Of a stretch of DNA of 27,459 nt, positions 1 to 7,467 are shown piece by piece. Source of the DNA: Neomoorella mulderi (GTDB taxonomy: Bacteria; Bacillota; DSM-521; Neomoorellales; Neomoorellaceae); NCBI GenBank assembly GCA_011375465.1, contig DRZV01000085.1, positions 1 to 27,459 of the forward strand, read 5' to 3'. Each line of letters opens with the position of its first letter. Position 1 is the first letter of the stretch. The notes under the pieces were generated by a model that was given only the letters and a program-made list of their open reading frames with translations, was not told the origin of the DNA and did not search any database. Both the position numbers and the translations under genes were made by a program.

Positions 1-710
1 CTGGATGCCCAGCTCATTCAGGATACGTCCGATTTGGGTTAATGGGCGCTGGTGTCCCGAGAGCTGTTCCTGGAGGCTGAGCGAGCCCTCTTTTATCTTT
101 AGGGGAGAAGAAAAGGGTATGGCGGTCTGAGTAGATAGCCACGGGGATGCCGTGCTGAGTGACCAAATTGTAGAGGAGGCGTCTATAGCCCTCGAAGTCT
201 TCGGCTAGCCAGAAGAGGGCGGAGAGCAATTGTCCTGTGGCGTCGTCGACGGCCAGGAGCAAGACGAGCTTAGGACCCCGCCCTTCCAGCCAATCGTGGT
301 GGCTGCCGTCGATGTGGACGAGGAGGCCTGGTTGTGGTTTGCGGGGTCTGGTGCGGTGGATTTTAAGCGGCCGGTGCTTTTTAGGGCTGGGGATTCCTGC
401 AGCTTTGAGGATACGGGCAACAGAGGAAGGGCTTAAGGAGATGCCTTCATGTTCGTAGAGCAACTCGCTGAGGAAAGAATGGTTACACCCCCCGTATTTA
501 GTTTGAGCGAGTTGCACTACCAGCTGGCGGATCTCATCCGGGATGGCATGAGCTGGCTTACGGCCGCGGTTTCCGTGGGCCAGGGCAGCAGGGCCGTGTT
601 CCCGCAGCTTGGCCTTAAGCCTATAGACCTGCCGCTCGCTTAGGTTCAGGAGAAAGGCCGCATAGCTCGTGGTAATTAGTCCAAGACAAAGTGACCAACT
701 CCCTGCTCAT
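1..710 (-). pseudogene. Broken DDE (integrase-core) transposase, ISNCY-like; 3' end lies outside the window
   Basis: The minus strand reads an HTH region (LSERQVYRLKAKLREHG) followed by a retroviral-integrase-type catalytic core with HIDGSHHDWLEGRG (first Asp) and AIYSDRHTLFF (second Asp), as in ISNCY-group transposases. Near position 100 the frame changes: the ORF runs into a non-homologous tail, while the correct continuation (KIKEGSLSLQEQLSGHQRPL, then a segment ending ELGIQ) is in another frame and leaves the window at base 1. At the 5' end MSRELVTLSWTN (ATG at 708-710) is in a different frame from the HTH, and some 15 expected residues seem missing, so a small deletion is likely there too. 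The element is therefore inactive as written. The family name is from memory of related transposases; the DDE assignment is firmer than the ISNCY label. Confidence 0.75.
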
Positions 711-757
711 ACTGACATTTTCACTGATGATTTTCACCCTGACAATACCGACGTTAA
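711..757 (-). repeat. Probable terminal region of the ISNCY-like element
   Basis: Just upstream of the transposase start, the minus strand contains two short direct copies of a GTGAAAAT core (in GGTGAAAATCATC and AGTGAAAATGTCA), a spacing expected of transposase-binding repeats at an IS end. The antiporter reading frame begins about 20 bases further right, so the element probably abuts or interrupts its 5' region. The exact boundary and any target duplication cannot be fixed because the other end is outside the window. Confidence 0.35.
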
Positions 758-774
758 TGTTTTCCTTAACATTT

Positions 775-2011
775 ATGGGAATCAATCGTCAACTTAGTTG
801 AAGAAGCAAGCGGTTTTTATTTTCTTTTTGAACTGGCGCTCATTTTATTTGCCGTGAAACTGATGGGGCATCTAAGCACCAAAATTGGACAACCTTCTGT
901 ACTTGGAAAGTTACTGGTAGGGATTATACTAGGTCCCACGCTCTTAAACATTATTCACCCTAACTCGTTAATTAGTAAGTTGGCAGAAATTGGGATTATT
1001 CTCTTAATTTTTCTAGCCGGCTTAGAAACTAATGTGCAGGAATTTAAGAAAAATGCGTTTGCAGCAATCACAGTAGGTATTGGCGGTGTTGCCTTACCCT
1101 TCCTTGGAGGAATGGGGCTATCCATGTTATTCGGCTTTGAAACAACGGTTGCCATGTATGTTGGTGTTCTATTAGTTGCCACTAGTATAGGTATCTCTGT
1201 TCAAACGTTACGCGAAATGGGTAAACTAAAGTCCAGAGAAGGGACAACGATTCTTGGGGTTGCCGTTTTATCTTAAGATGATATCTTAGGGGTTATTGTT
1301 TTGTCTGCTGTATTGGGTTTAACGGTGGGTGAATCAGCTGGAACTGGCGGAATTGGTTATTTGGTCTTTCTGATTATAAAAATCGCCTTTTTCCTTATAA
1401 TTGCTGCATTGATTGGCTATTTGTTTTGCCAATGTTGCTTAAACTTTTTCAACGGTTTCAAGTTTCTCAAACATTGTTAGCTTTTGCGGTGATTACAGCT
1501 TTACTGTTTGCCTACATGGGAGAAGTGTTTGGTGTGGCAGGTATTGTGGGCTCCTATGTGGCCGGGTTAATGTTAAGTCTAACCCCCCATCGGGGAGAGA
1601 TGAGCCACAAGGTTGAAACCTTCAGTTATCCTTTTTTTGTCCCTCTCTTCTTTGCCAATATTGGTCTAAACGCCAACTTCAGAGAGATCAATCCAGAAAT
1701 TATTTTGTTTAGCATACTGTTAGCCGTGGTGGCTATACTTAGTAAATTGTTTTGGTTGTGCGTTGGGGGCAAAAGCCGCCAAGTTTAGTGCGAAAAGCTC
1801 GTTTGTGATAGGTTCCGGAATGGTTGCCCGTGGTGAAGTGGGGTTGATTATTGCCATGATCGGGATTGAGCGCGGCATTATTAACAACGATTTGTTTAGT
1901 GCAGCTCTGATTGTGGTGATCACTTCTACACTCGTCACACCTTCATTGATTAAACTTTTCTTGAAAAAGCAGGAGGAGACCGATCCTGTAAAATCGTCTG
2001 TAAGTGTATAA
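775..2011 (+). pseudogene. Degenerate cation:proton (Na+/H+) antiporter, CPA2/KefB-NapA type
   Basis: Conceptual translation across frames gives a polytopic membrane protein that would exchange H+ for Na+ or K+. It contains GHLSTKIGQPSVLGKLLVGI, LIFLAGLET, the DDILG motif of the ion-binding helix and a C-terminal GMVARGEVGLIIAMIG segment typical of this family. The frame is broken repeatedly: an extra G just after a possible ATG at 775 (ATGGGAATCA where ATGGAATCA would give MESIVNLVEEA), an in-frame TAA at about 1274-1276 directly before DDILG, a shift near 1420-1430 (TTTTG) and another near 1750 (TTTTGGTTG). The segment is clearly more AT-rich than the rest of the window, which suggests horizontal origin. 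It lies between two transposase remnants. As a protein it is very unlikely to function. Confidence 0.85.
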
Positions 2012-2026
2012 ATGCATAAAACCCGA

Positions 2027-2271
2027 ATGCTGCTCATCCCAGCGGTAGGCCTCTATAGGCGCTTGTGAACGTAAGTGCGATAAAGCCCTGGATCGGGAGA
2101 AAGATTTCTTTTTCGGATTAGGCAAACGCCAGGTTCTGATCCGGCGTGCGAGTGTTGCTCGGCTAATAGGGCTCGACTCTTCACGGATGCAATCCGAAAG
2201 GACCAGTTCACCATGCCGAGCCAAATGTTCCGCAGTGGCCAAGAGAACGGGGTGTTGCCGTCCAGCATATC
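2027..2271 (-). pseudogene. Fragment of an integrase-type transposase (helical/linker region only)
   Basis: One minus-strand frame reads RQHPVLLATAEHLARHGEL, then VLSDCIREE and SPISRATLARRIRTWRLP, ending IEAYRWDEQ before it runs into the reversed antiporter sequence. This resembles the region before the catalytic core in large integrase-core transposases, where a helical segment is followed by an IS.AT..RL motif and an arginine-rich linker. There is no start codon context, no catalytic core and no C-terminus. It is a relic of a second insertion sequence, different from the one at the left edge. The family is not certain. Confidence 0.55.
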
Positions 2272-2364
2272 ACCCTTTAGTCGATACATTGAGAAAGATG
2301 TTTACTGATCACCGCTTTAAGCTCAAGTTTTCACGTCTGAACCGTTTTGTCTGGCTGATGGAGG

Positions 2365-2699
2365 CTATAAAATATAATCGTCTGGTTTAGGAGCAGCCGT
2401 GCTGTATCCATATCCGGGGCATCCAACATAGCTTGGTAACGGGCAAACAACTCTGTCGAGAACTTCCCACCGCGAATCTGGGGCGCGGGTCGTCAACTGG
2501 TGGGGATATGAGCCGTTACGATAACCTTGGCGATTTTCCGTCCGTTCGTAGGGTTCCGCCCTCAGTTGTTCTGTAGCCTGGACTTCCAGCACTTGGTTCA
2601 ATACGGATTCCAGCAGTTTGGCCACTCCCGCATCCTGAGAATTCCCTAAAAAAGCTGATGCAAAAGCTTGGAATCTACGCCAATCTGGTATTGAGCCAT
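2365..2699 (-). pseudogene. IS256-family (mutator) transposase remnant with internal deletion
   Basis: From an ATG at 2697-2699 the minus strand encodes MAQYQIGVDSKLLHQLF, then after a one-base shift in the A run at 2648-2653 it continues LGNSQDAGVAKLLESVLNQ and QLRAEPYERTENRQGYRNGS, the conserved N-terminal region of IS256 transposases. After HQLTTR the frame shifts again (GGKFSTELFARYQ), and this is joined directly to AMLDAPDMDTARLLLNQT, which in full-length relatives lies far downstream in the C-terminal half. The whole DDE core is therefore deleted. The remainder of the C-terminus is missing as well. Confidence 0.8.
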
Positions 2700-2770
2700 A
2701 ACAAAAACTCCACACAATTATACGGACTCATCTGGATGATGAAGGTCTAAATGTGTCACGATTCCAGAGG

Positions 2771-2806
2771 TTCCCTACGGGCTTACACAAAATTCTTAAC
2801 GGTACC
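2771..2806 (-). repeat. Terminal inverted repeat of the IS256-family remnant
   Basis: The plus-strand sequence GGCTTACACAAAATTCTTAA followed by CGGTACC matches the usual IS256-family end, with the outer tip (GGTACC) on the right and a transposase start about 70-110 bases inside. Orientation and spacing fit the minus-strand transposase relic at 2365-2699. The opposite end was not found. The repeat finishes about 28 bases before the stop codon of the TauE-type gene, so the insertion lay just downstream of that gene. Confidence 0.6.
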
Positions 2807-2834
2807 TTCAGCAGCATAGCCACTGAATACCTGT

Positions 2835-3666
2835 TTATCCTTCTGCAGCCCAAATGGCGATGCCGAAGTAAATCAAGATGTACTTGGCTGCTACGTAAAT
2901 AAAGATCGCTCCGAAAAGCGCCTTCAAAGTCGCCGTCTTCACCCGGGCCACCAGTCTGGCCCCGTAAAGCGCTCCGATCACGGCGCCGATACCAAGGCAA
3001 ATGGCTGTCGGCACGTCTACCACGTGCTGGTAAAGCTTAAAGGTGGCCCCGACCAGCGCCATCCAGGTGAAAGAAGCCATACTGGTGCCGACGGCCAGCT
3101 TCATCGGGCCGCGCAGGACGTAAAGAAATGCCGGCACCAGCGCGTAGCCACCGGCAAGACCGATGATTCCTGTCAGAAAACCGATTATCGAGCCGAGGAC
3201 GCTCTTACTCACCGGCGAACCGGGCATCTTGGGAGCCGTAGCACCCACTGCAGCACCTTGCCCGCCAGCCCCTGCAAGCCGCGCCTGCCGCGGCGCTAGG
3301 ACAAGCCCCTCGTAAAGCATCCGCACCGAAGGCAGGAGGAAGGCCACCCCCACGATAAGGTCAATGAGGTGCTCGTAAGGTTTCAGGTAGCCGAAAACGA
3401 TACTCCCCAGTATGACTCCCAAGACACCGCTGTAGCCCACCAGCACTGCCGTATCGCCGTCCACGTTTTTCATCTTGAAGTGCTGATAGGCGCCGGAACC
3501 AGCCGTAAAAAACCACTGCCGTAAGCGTGGTACCCACGGCCACTGCTGGGTCAAAGTGAAAGCCGAAGCGGATCACCGGCATCATGAGCACACAGCCGCC
3601 AGTCCCCAAAAGCCCACCGATAATCCCCGCAGGAATCCCCACGAGGAAATAGATCAAATGTTGCAT
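2835..3666 (-). pseudogene. TauE/SafE-family sulfite/anion permease, one frameshift
   Basis: The first part (MQHLIYFLVGIPAGIIGGLL, GTGGCVLMMPVI) and the second part (TAGSGAYQHFKMKNVDGDTA, then SIIGFLTGIIGLAGGYALVP) together form a complete TSUP/TauE-SafE transporter of about 276 residues with several hydrophobic helices and the duplicated G-rich half motifs. Members export sulfite, sulfoacetate or other sulfur and carbon anions; the substrate cannot be told here. The two halves are in different frames: the A run at 3507-3512 appears one base too long, and removing one base restores VVFTAGSGAYQHF. The ATG at 3664-3666 has a good GGAGG site upstream. Single-base homopolymer disruption makes a sequencing error at least as likely as a true mutation. 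Confidence 0.85.
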
Positions 3667-3791
3667 TTTCGTACCTCCTCTTCTAATGACGCTTTCCTTG
3701 AGCCAAAGTTACATGGCCTTGGCTCCGCCCCTAGCTGTTTGTCCATCCGGGCCAGCAACTTCTCGATTGGCAGTTTGATTGCCGAAGACCC

Positions 3792-3929
3792 TTACTCCTT
3801 TCTTAATTGTCTATCCCGTACCGCCTGAAGGCCTGCCGCCAGCCCGGCCAGCTCGCCGAGCCGCCGTAAGACAAGCTCCTGTGCCAGGTCGCAAAGAACT
3901 CCGACCGCCGGATCGCGGATATGGGGGGA
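3792..3929 (-). pseudogene. Truncated ORF of unknown function upstream of the TauE gene
   Basis: The minus strand reads IRDPAVGVLCDLAQELVLRR, then LGELAGLAAGLQAVRDRQLR and stops at 3792. The composition is that of a real helical protein, but the frame has no start codon and is closed by a stop at 3930-3932, a few bases before the cmr5 start. The gene's 5' end seems to have been removed at a junction here. Between its stop and the TauE start a second frame (AIKLPIEKLLARMDKQLG) also looks protein-like and could be a frameshifted continuation. I do not recognise the family. Confidence 0.35.
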
Positions 3930-3936
3930 TTAAGAG

Positions 3937-4299
3937 ATGGCGTTAAGCGGGATCGAGGGCGGAAGGGCGCGTTTCGCCTACGCCTGCGCTGAAGAGGGAA
4001 GCCGTAAAGAAAACTACCGGTCTCATGTCCGTAAGTTGCCGAGCCTCATCAAGACCAACGGGCTCGGAGCTGCTCTGGCTTTTGTCAGCGCCAAGGCGGA
4101 GAAGGACGAAACATATAGGTTAATCCGCCAGCATATAGAGAGGTGGTTGCAAACCCGCAAGCTGATAAGACAGGGCGAACCACTGGTAAAGCAGGTGATT
4201 TCCCTGGAGCTGGCGGACTACCGCGCGGTGACAGAAGAAGTTCTGGCGTTTTCGCGCTGGCTCACGCGCTTTGCCGATGCTTTATGTGGTGGTGAGTAA
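3937..4299 (+). CDS. cmr5: Type III-B CRISPR effector small subunit Cmr5
   Basis: The 120-residue product is all-helical and matches Cmr5: an N-terminal GGRARFAYACAEE helix (the family has an R..AY pattern), KLPSLIKTNGLGAALAFVSA (the conserved P..I..NGL...LAF core), and a C-terminal TEEVLAFSRWLTRFADAL helix close to the family's ALAFL.WLKRFAEA pattern. Cmr5 stacks along the crRNA backbone in the Cmr complex and contacts target RNA with Cmr4. A G-rich stretch (GGGGGGA) 9-14 bases upstream could serve as a ribosome site. The stop is two bases before the cmr6 GTG, so the two are cotranscribed. No other cmr gene precedes it; the sequence immediately upstream is unrelated debris on the other strand. 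Confidence 0.8.
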   Translation: MALSGIEGGRARFAYACAEEGSRKENYRSHVRKLPSLIKTNGLGAALAFVSAKAEKDETYRLIRQHIERWLQTRKLIRQGEPLVKQVISLELADYRAVTEEVLAFSRWLTRFADALCGGE

Positions 4300-4301
4300 A
4301 G

Positions 4302-5390
4302 GTGCCGGAAAAGGCTAAGCTCAGCGTGCAAAAGAACAAAAAGGGTAATTTCAGCGGGTTTTTGACCTTTGACTCAGGCAAGAAGATGTCCTTACCTTCT
4401 CATTTCGTGGTGGGTCCGGAGCACGACGGCCTAGAGTGTGAAGTGGAACGGGACAGAAATGGGCAGGTAGTGAGAGTTCTGGTCGGAGGGAAAAAGTTGC
4501 CGCGCAGGGGGGAGAGAGAAAGCACCGGAGGGAGAGGAGCTGCCCCTGAAGTTCAGAAGGAAACGGCGGGCAGGGGGACAGGGCTGCTTTTACCCAAGGA
4601 GACTTCCCTACCGAGTCGGACTAAGGAACTTCTCAAGGGCCAAGCGATTGAAAATTTCGGCCTCTTCCTAGAAAAAGGGGTAGGCTACGATAGGGAGAAA
4701 GAGGTTTTCCGGTTTTCCTTGCCTGACAAGAAGGTAGCTTTTGGCCCGTCCCTTATTCCTAACCGGTCGTTCTTCGAATTGCTGGACAAACGCCGCAGGC
4801 AGACGATCGAAAGCTCCGGGCTTGAGTTCAGAAGAATAGTGGCTCACTTGAAAGGACGGTTGGTAGTGGGCTTGGGAGCGGAGTCGGTTTACGAAGTTTT
4901 CCTTACTCTCCATCCCCTTTACGGTTTTCCCTACGTGCCGGCGAGCGCCTTTAAAGGAGCGGTGCGCAGCGCCGTGATCTGGAAGGAGTTTGGAGGCAAA
5001 GAAGGGGTGGCGCTTGCCGACTCTCTGTTTTGCTTGGTGTTCGGCCGGGAGGAAAAGCAGGGAACCGTCCGCTTTTTCGATGGGTACCCTCTGGAACCGC
5101 CTACGGTTGTGGAGGACGTGCTCAATTCGCACTATGCGCCGTATTACCAGGAAGGCGGAAAATTCCCTCCGGGAGATTACTACCATCCGGTGCCGGTCTT
5201 CTTTGGAGCAGTGGAGGGGCGTTCCTGGGCTTTCTATGTGGGTGTAAAGGAAGAAGTAAGAGAAGCCAGCGGGGAGGAGCCACTGAATAAGGTGGTTAAA
5301 TGGCTAGACTATGCCTTCTCCGCGCAGGGCGTTGGAGCCAAAACAAGTTTGGGTTACGGCTTGATGTCCGTAAGTGCCATCGACCCCTGA
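4302..5390 (+). CDS. cmr6: Type III-B CRISPR RAMP protein Cmr6 with an N-terminal extension
   Basis: The 362-residue product carries RAMP (Cas7-like RRM) features: GRLVVGLGAESVYE, the pocket motif YVPASAFKGAVRSAVIW, the FFDGYP strand and the C-terminal glycine-rich loop GVGAKTSLGYGLM. This pattern is diagnostic of Cmr6, which caps the Cas7 filament of the Cmr RNA-cleaving complex. Residues 1 to about 70 (KKGNFSGFLTFDSGKKMSLP and a segment ending VLVGGKKLPRRG) form a basic, probably beta-rich module, followed by a low-complexity charged linker to about residue 110; the module could be an OB-like nucleic-acid-binding domain, which is inference. It starts with GTG just after the cmr5 stop. The frame is intact over the whole length, unlike many neighbours, which argues for recent function. 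Confidence 0.85.
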   Translation: MPEKAKLSVQKNKKGNFSGFLTFDSGKKMSLPSHFVVGPEHDGLECEVERDRNGQVVRVLVGGKKLPRRGERESTGGRGAAPEVQKETAGRGTGLLLPKETSLPSRTKELLKGQAIENFGLFLEKGVGYDREKEVFRFSLPDKKVAFGPSLIPNRSFFELLDKRRRQTIESSGLEFRRIVAHLKGRLVVGLGAESVYEVFLTLHPLYGFPYVPASAFKGAVRSAVIWKEFGGKEGVALADSLFCLVFGREEKQGTVRFFDGYPLEPPTVVEDVLNSHYAPYYQEGGKFPPGDYYHPVPVFFGAVEGRSWAFYVGVKEEVREASGEEPLNKVVKWLDYAFSAQGVGAKTSLGYGLMSVSAIDP

Positions 5391-5709
5391 TAGCGCAGAA
5401 CCTTTGGGGTCGGTGGGCTGGCTGATTTCTAGTTTTTGGCTTTTGGCTGGTGTGAAAAATTAATCAAGGGGGTAGAAAACCAAGATGAAGTACTATCATA
5501 TCGACGGAGAATATAAAGATAGAGTGGCGGACTATAAAAGACAAGGGGGTAACTGACTCCTATATAAAAAAGTAAATAAAGCCCTCCGGGTTTGGAGATA
5601 ACCTTACCGGAGCAGGAAAATTTCCCTCCGCGGAGAAATTGACAGAGGGCGGATGGGGCAGATGGGCCCAAGAGTTCCTTATACTTCTGCCTGAAGAAAG
5701 GGTGAGAAT
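5391..5709 (+). other. Intergenic stretch with gene debris between cmr6 and the UPF0173 gene
   Basis: No full gene, CRISPR repeat or tRNA is visible. It contains a possible 23-codon ORF (listed separately) and an open but startless frame from about 5577 that reads PSGFGDNLTGAGKFPSAEKL and then GWGRWAQEFLILLPEERVRI before running into the next gene. This looks more like an eroded coding remnant than a leader. A TCCGCGGA palindrome lies near 5627. I found no convincing sigma-A promoter for the gene that follows. Confidence 0.4.
5485..5556 (+). CDS. Possible very small ORF (23 residues), unknown
   Basis: An ATG preceded 11 bases upstream by AAGGGGGT opens a frame that encodes MKYYHIDGEYKDRVADYKRQ plus three residues. 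A ribosome site and a codon pattern that is not random are the only support. It may be the eroded start of a longer gene, because shifting by one base in the G5 run near its end opens DKGVTDSYIKK in the next frame. No family recognised. Confidence 0.2.
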   Translation: MKYYHIDGEYKDRVADYKRQGGN

Positions 5710-6369
5710 ATGGGGATAGCCATAGAAGGTGTGGAAATCGCTTGGTTGGGGCATGACGGCTTTTTATTCAAAGGAGAAGGTAAAGTGGTGGCCGTAGACC
5801 CTTATAAAGTAAAAGGGGTTTCGGAAAAGGCGGATTTGATTTTGATAACCCATGACCATTTTGATCACTGTGATCCAGCTTCTGTGAAGATCCTATCTTC
5901 CCCTGACACCGTCATCTTGGCTCCTCACAATGCTGCCTCAAAGCTGCGGGGTCTGGGTACAGTAAGGGAGGTAAAGGCCAGCGAAAAGGTAGAGGAGAAG
6001 GGCATAAAAATCGAGGTGGTTCCGGCCTACAACACCAAGCCCGACCGCCAGAGGTTCCATCCCAGAGATTACGGAGGAGTGGGATATCTCATACAGCTGG
6101 CGGGCAAGAGGATCTACCATGCAGGGGATACCGACCTTATCCCTGAGATGGATGCTTTGGGCAAAGTGGATATAGCTTTACTTCCGGTCAGCGGGGTATA
6201 TGTCATGGATGCAGAGGAGGCGGCGGAAGCGGTCAAGCTCATCCGACCCCTCCACGCTATACCCATGCATTACGGGGCTGGGGTGGCGGGTACAGAGGCA
6301 GACGCGGAAAAGTTTGCCCGGCTGGCCTCCGCCTTTGCCCAGGTTTACGTACTGAGTCCGGCTTCCTAA
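5710..6369 (+). CDS. UPF0173 metal-dependent hydrolase (metallo-beta-lactamase fold)
   Basis: The 219-residue protein has the metallo-beta-lactamase signature THDHFDHCD (H48, H50, D52, H53), a central YHAGDTDLIPEM segment with the next metal ligands, and IPMHYGAGV near the C-terminus. Length and layout match the UPF0173/UlaG-like group, soluble cytoplasmic hydrolases of mostly unknown substrate. The ATG follows an AAAGGGTGAG ribosome site. The gene seems monocistronic, with about 320 bases of debris before it and about 350 uninformative bases after it. The enzyme class is secure; the substrate is unknown. Confidence 0.9.
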   Translation: MGIAIEGVEIAWLGHDGFLFKGEGKVVAVDPYKVKGVSEKADLILITHDHFDHCDPASVKILSSPDTVILAPHNAASKLRGLGTVREVKASEKVEEKGIKIEVVPAYNTKPDRQRFHPRDYGGVGYLIQLAGKRIYHAGDTDLIPEMDALGKVDIALLPVSGVYVMDAEEAAEAVKLIRPLHAIPMHYGAGVAGTEADAEKFARLASAFAQVYVLSPAS

Positions 6370-6720
6370 AAAGTGCTTGCCGTGGCGGTTCGCCAGCGGA
6401 CTTCCCGGAAAGAAAAAGGCGAGCTCCTATGAAAGGGCGCGGCAGGCCTTTCCCGCCGTTGTCCCCCTTGAGTTCATCTTGAAGAGGACAGGCTCTATTT
6501 TAGCGGTTTTTACACCTTCAGAACCCGGAGGGATCCGATGGGGACATCGCTTGGGGCCAAGGCTTCATCTAGGCTTTTTTCCATCCGGAAAGGTAAGCTT
6601 CAGGCATTTTAGGAACTGGCTTAAAGCCATGGCCTCGTCTTAGCCATCCCGGGGATGGCCGGCAAGCAGAGGATTAATGGAAAAAGAAGGAGGTGGTATT
6701 GAAAATCCCTGTGGAGGAAA
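6370..6720 (+). other. Intergenic region with a short palindrome
   Basis: I see no gene or RNA that can be supported here. At 6643-6659 there is a GCCATCCCGGGGATGGC inverted repeat with 8-base arms and a single central base, without a T tract, so it is a weak terminator at best and could be a protein-binding site. A GGAGG run directly before position 6721 belongs to the next gene. Confidence 0.4.
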
Positions 6721-7257
6721 ATGGGCAAAATAAGGGAAGTTCTGCCGGTGAAAATTTTCTGCGGTCTCCTCTACCGGGAAGAAGCAGTGCGCATACGGGC
6801 CCAAAGGTGCCTGGAAGAACATTGGGGGGAAGTGGACCTGGAGGCAGGACCTTTTCCCTTTAGTTTTACTGATTATTATTTTCAAGAAATGGGCGGAGAT
6901 TTGAAGAAATATTTTTTAGGCTTCCGGGATTTAAAGTCACCGGAGGATTCCTGTTTATGGAAGCTGTTTACAAATTCCCTAGAAGAAAAGTTTTCCCGAG
7001 ACGGCAGGAGAGCTGTCAATCTGGACCCAGGATATATAGATTCAGCCAAGGTGGTGCTATTTTCTACTAAAAATTTCTATCATAGGATATATTTGGGCAA
7101 GGGAATCTACGGCGAGGTCACCCTTTACTACAGCAAGGGGGAATACAGGTGCTTCCCCTGGACCTACCCGGATTACCGCACCCCGGAATATATAAATTTC
7201 TTCACAAAATTAAGGGAGCTCTATCATCAACAGCTGAGAGCTTTAAAGAGGAGCTGA
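6721..7257 (+). CDS. DUF4416 family protein
   Basis: The 178-residue product matches DUF4416 in length and landmarks: an N-terminal PVKIFCGLLY strand, FPFSFTDYYFQEMGGDLKKY, then NLDPGYIDSAKVVLFSTKNF, HRIYLGKGIYGEVTLYY and FPWTYPDYRTPEYINFF near the end. No enzymatic function is established for this family, which is frequent in Clostridia and Deltaproteobacteria. The start is the ATG preceded by GGAGGAAA with tight spacing. It is followed within 10 bases by a small membrane protein and then ftcD and xth, so all may share one transcript. Family assignment is confident. Confidence 0.85.
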   Translation: MGKIREVLPVKIFCGLLYREEAVRIRAQRCLEEHWGEVDLEAGPFPFSFTDYYFQEMGGDLKKYFLGFRDLKSPEDSCLWKLFTNSLEEKFSRDGRRAVNLDPGYIDSAKVVLFSTKNFYHRIYLGKGIYGEVTLYYSKGEYRCFPWTYPDYRTPEYINFFTKLRELYHQQLRALKRS

Positions 7258-7266
7258 CGGGATAGA

Positions 7267-7443
7267 ATGGATATTCCCATGAAAGGTGGAGGTAGGACTG
7301 TGCGGGAAGTGATCATCTTGTTCCTGCTGGCCTTTATAATAGCCTATTTTTTGTGGCCCCCCTTTATTTACCGATACCTGCTGCCCGTTTTGCTTTTCCT
7401 GGTGCTCATCACTGCCCTGGCCTGGATATTCCGGAATGTATGA
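7267..7443 (+). CDS. Small two-helix membrane protein, unknown function
   Basis: A 58-residue ORF starting at ATG 7267 encodes a short polar N-terminus (MDIPMKGGGRTVRE) followed by two hydrophobic stretches, VIILFLLAFIIAYFLW (about residues 15-30) and YLLPVLLFLVLITALAWIF (about 37-55). It fits neatly between the DUF4416 gene and the formiminotransferase gene with short gaps. An internal ATG at codon 5 with GGTGGAGG after it, or the GTG at codon 12, are alternative starts. No family recognised; the position in a tight gene string and the membrane pattern support it as real. Confidence 0.6.
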   Translation: MDIPMKGGGRTVREVIILFLLAFIIAYFLWPPFIYRYLLPVLLFLVLITALAWIFRNV

Positions 7444-7467
7444 AGAAGATAATCGAGGAGGGGTAAT

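Noticed and set aside
205..458. Plus-strand ORFs opposite the ISNCY-like transposase
   Set aside because: They mirror a recognised transposase on the minus strand and have no protein-like motifs of their own.
3024..3299. Plus-strand ORF inside the tauE locus
   Set aside because: Antisense shadow of a well-conserved permease; no ribosome site or recognisable domain.
5391..5709. Possible CRISPR array next to cmr6
   Set aside because: No direct repeats with regular spacing are present; only coding debris and a short palindrome.
6377..6643. 88-codon plus-strand ORF after the UPF0173 gene
   Set aside because: No ribosome site, composition of random GC-rich sequence, and no recognisable segment.
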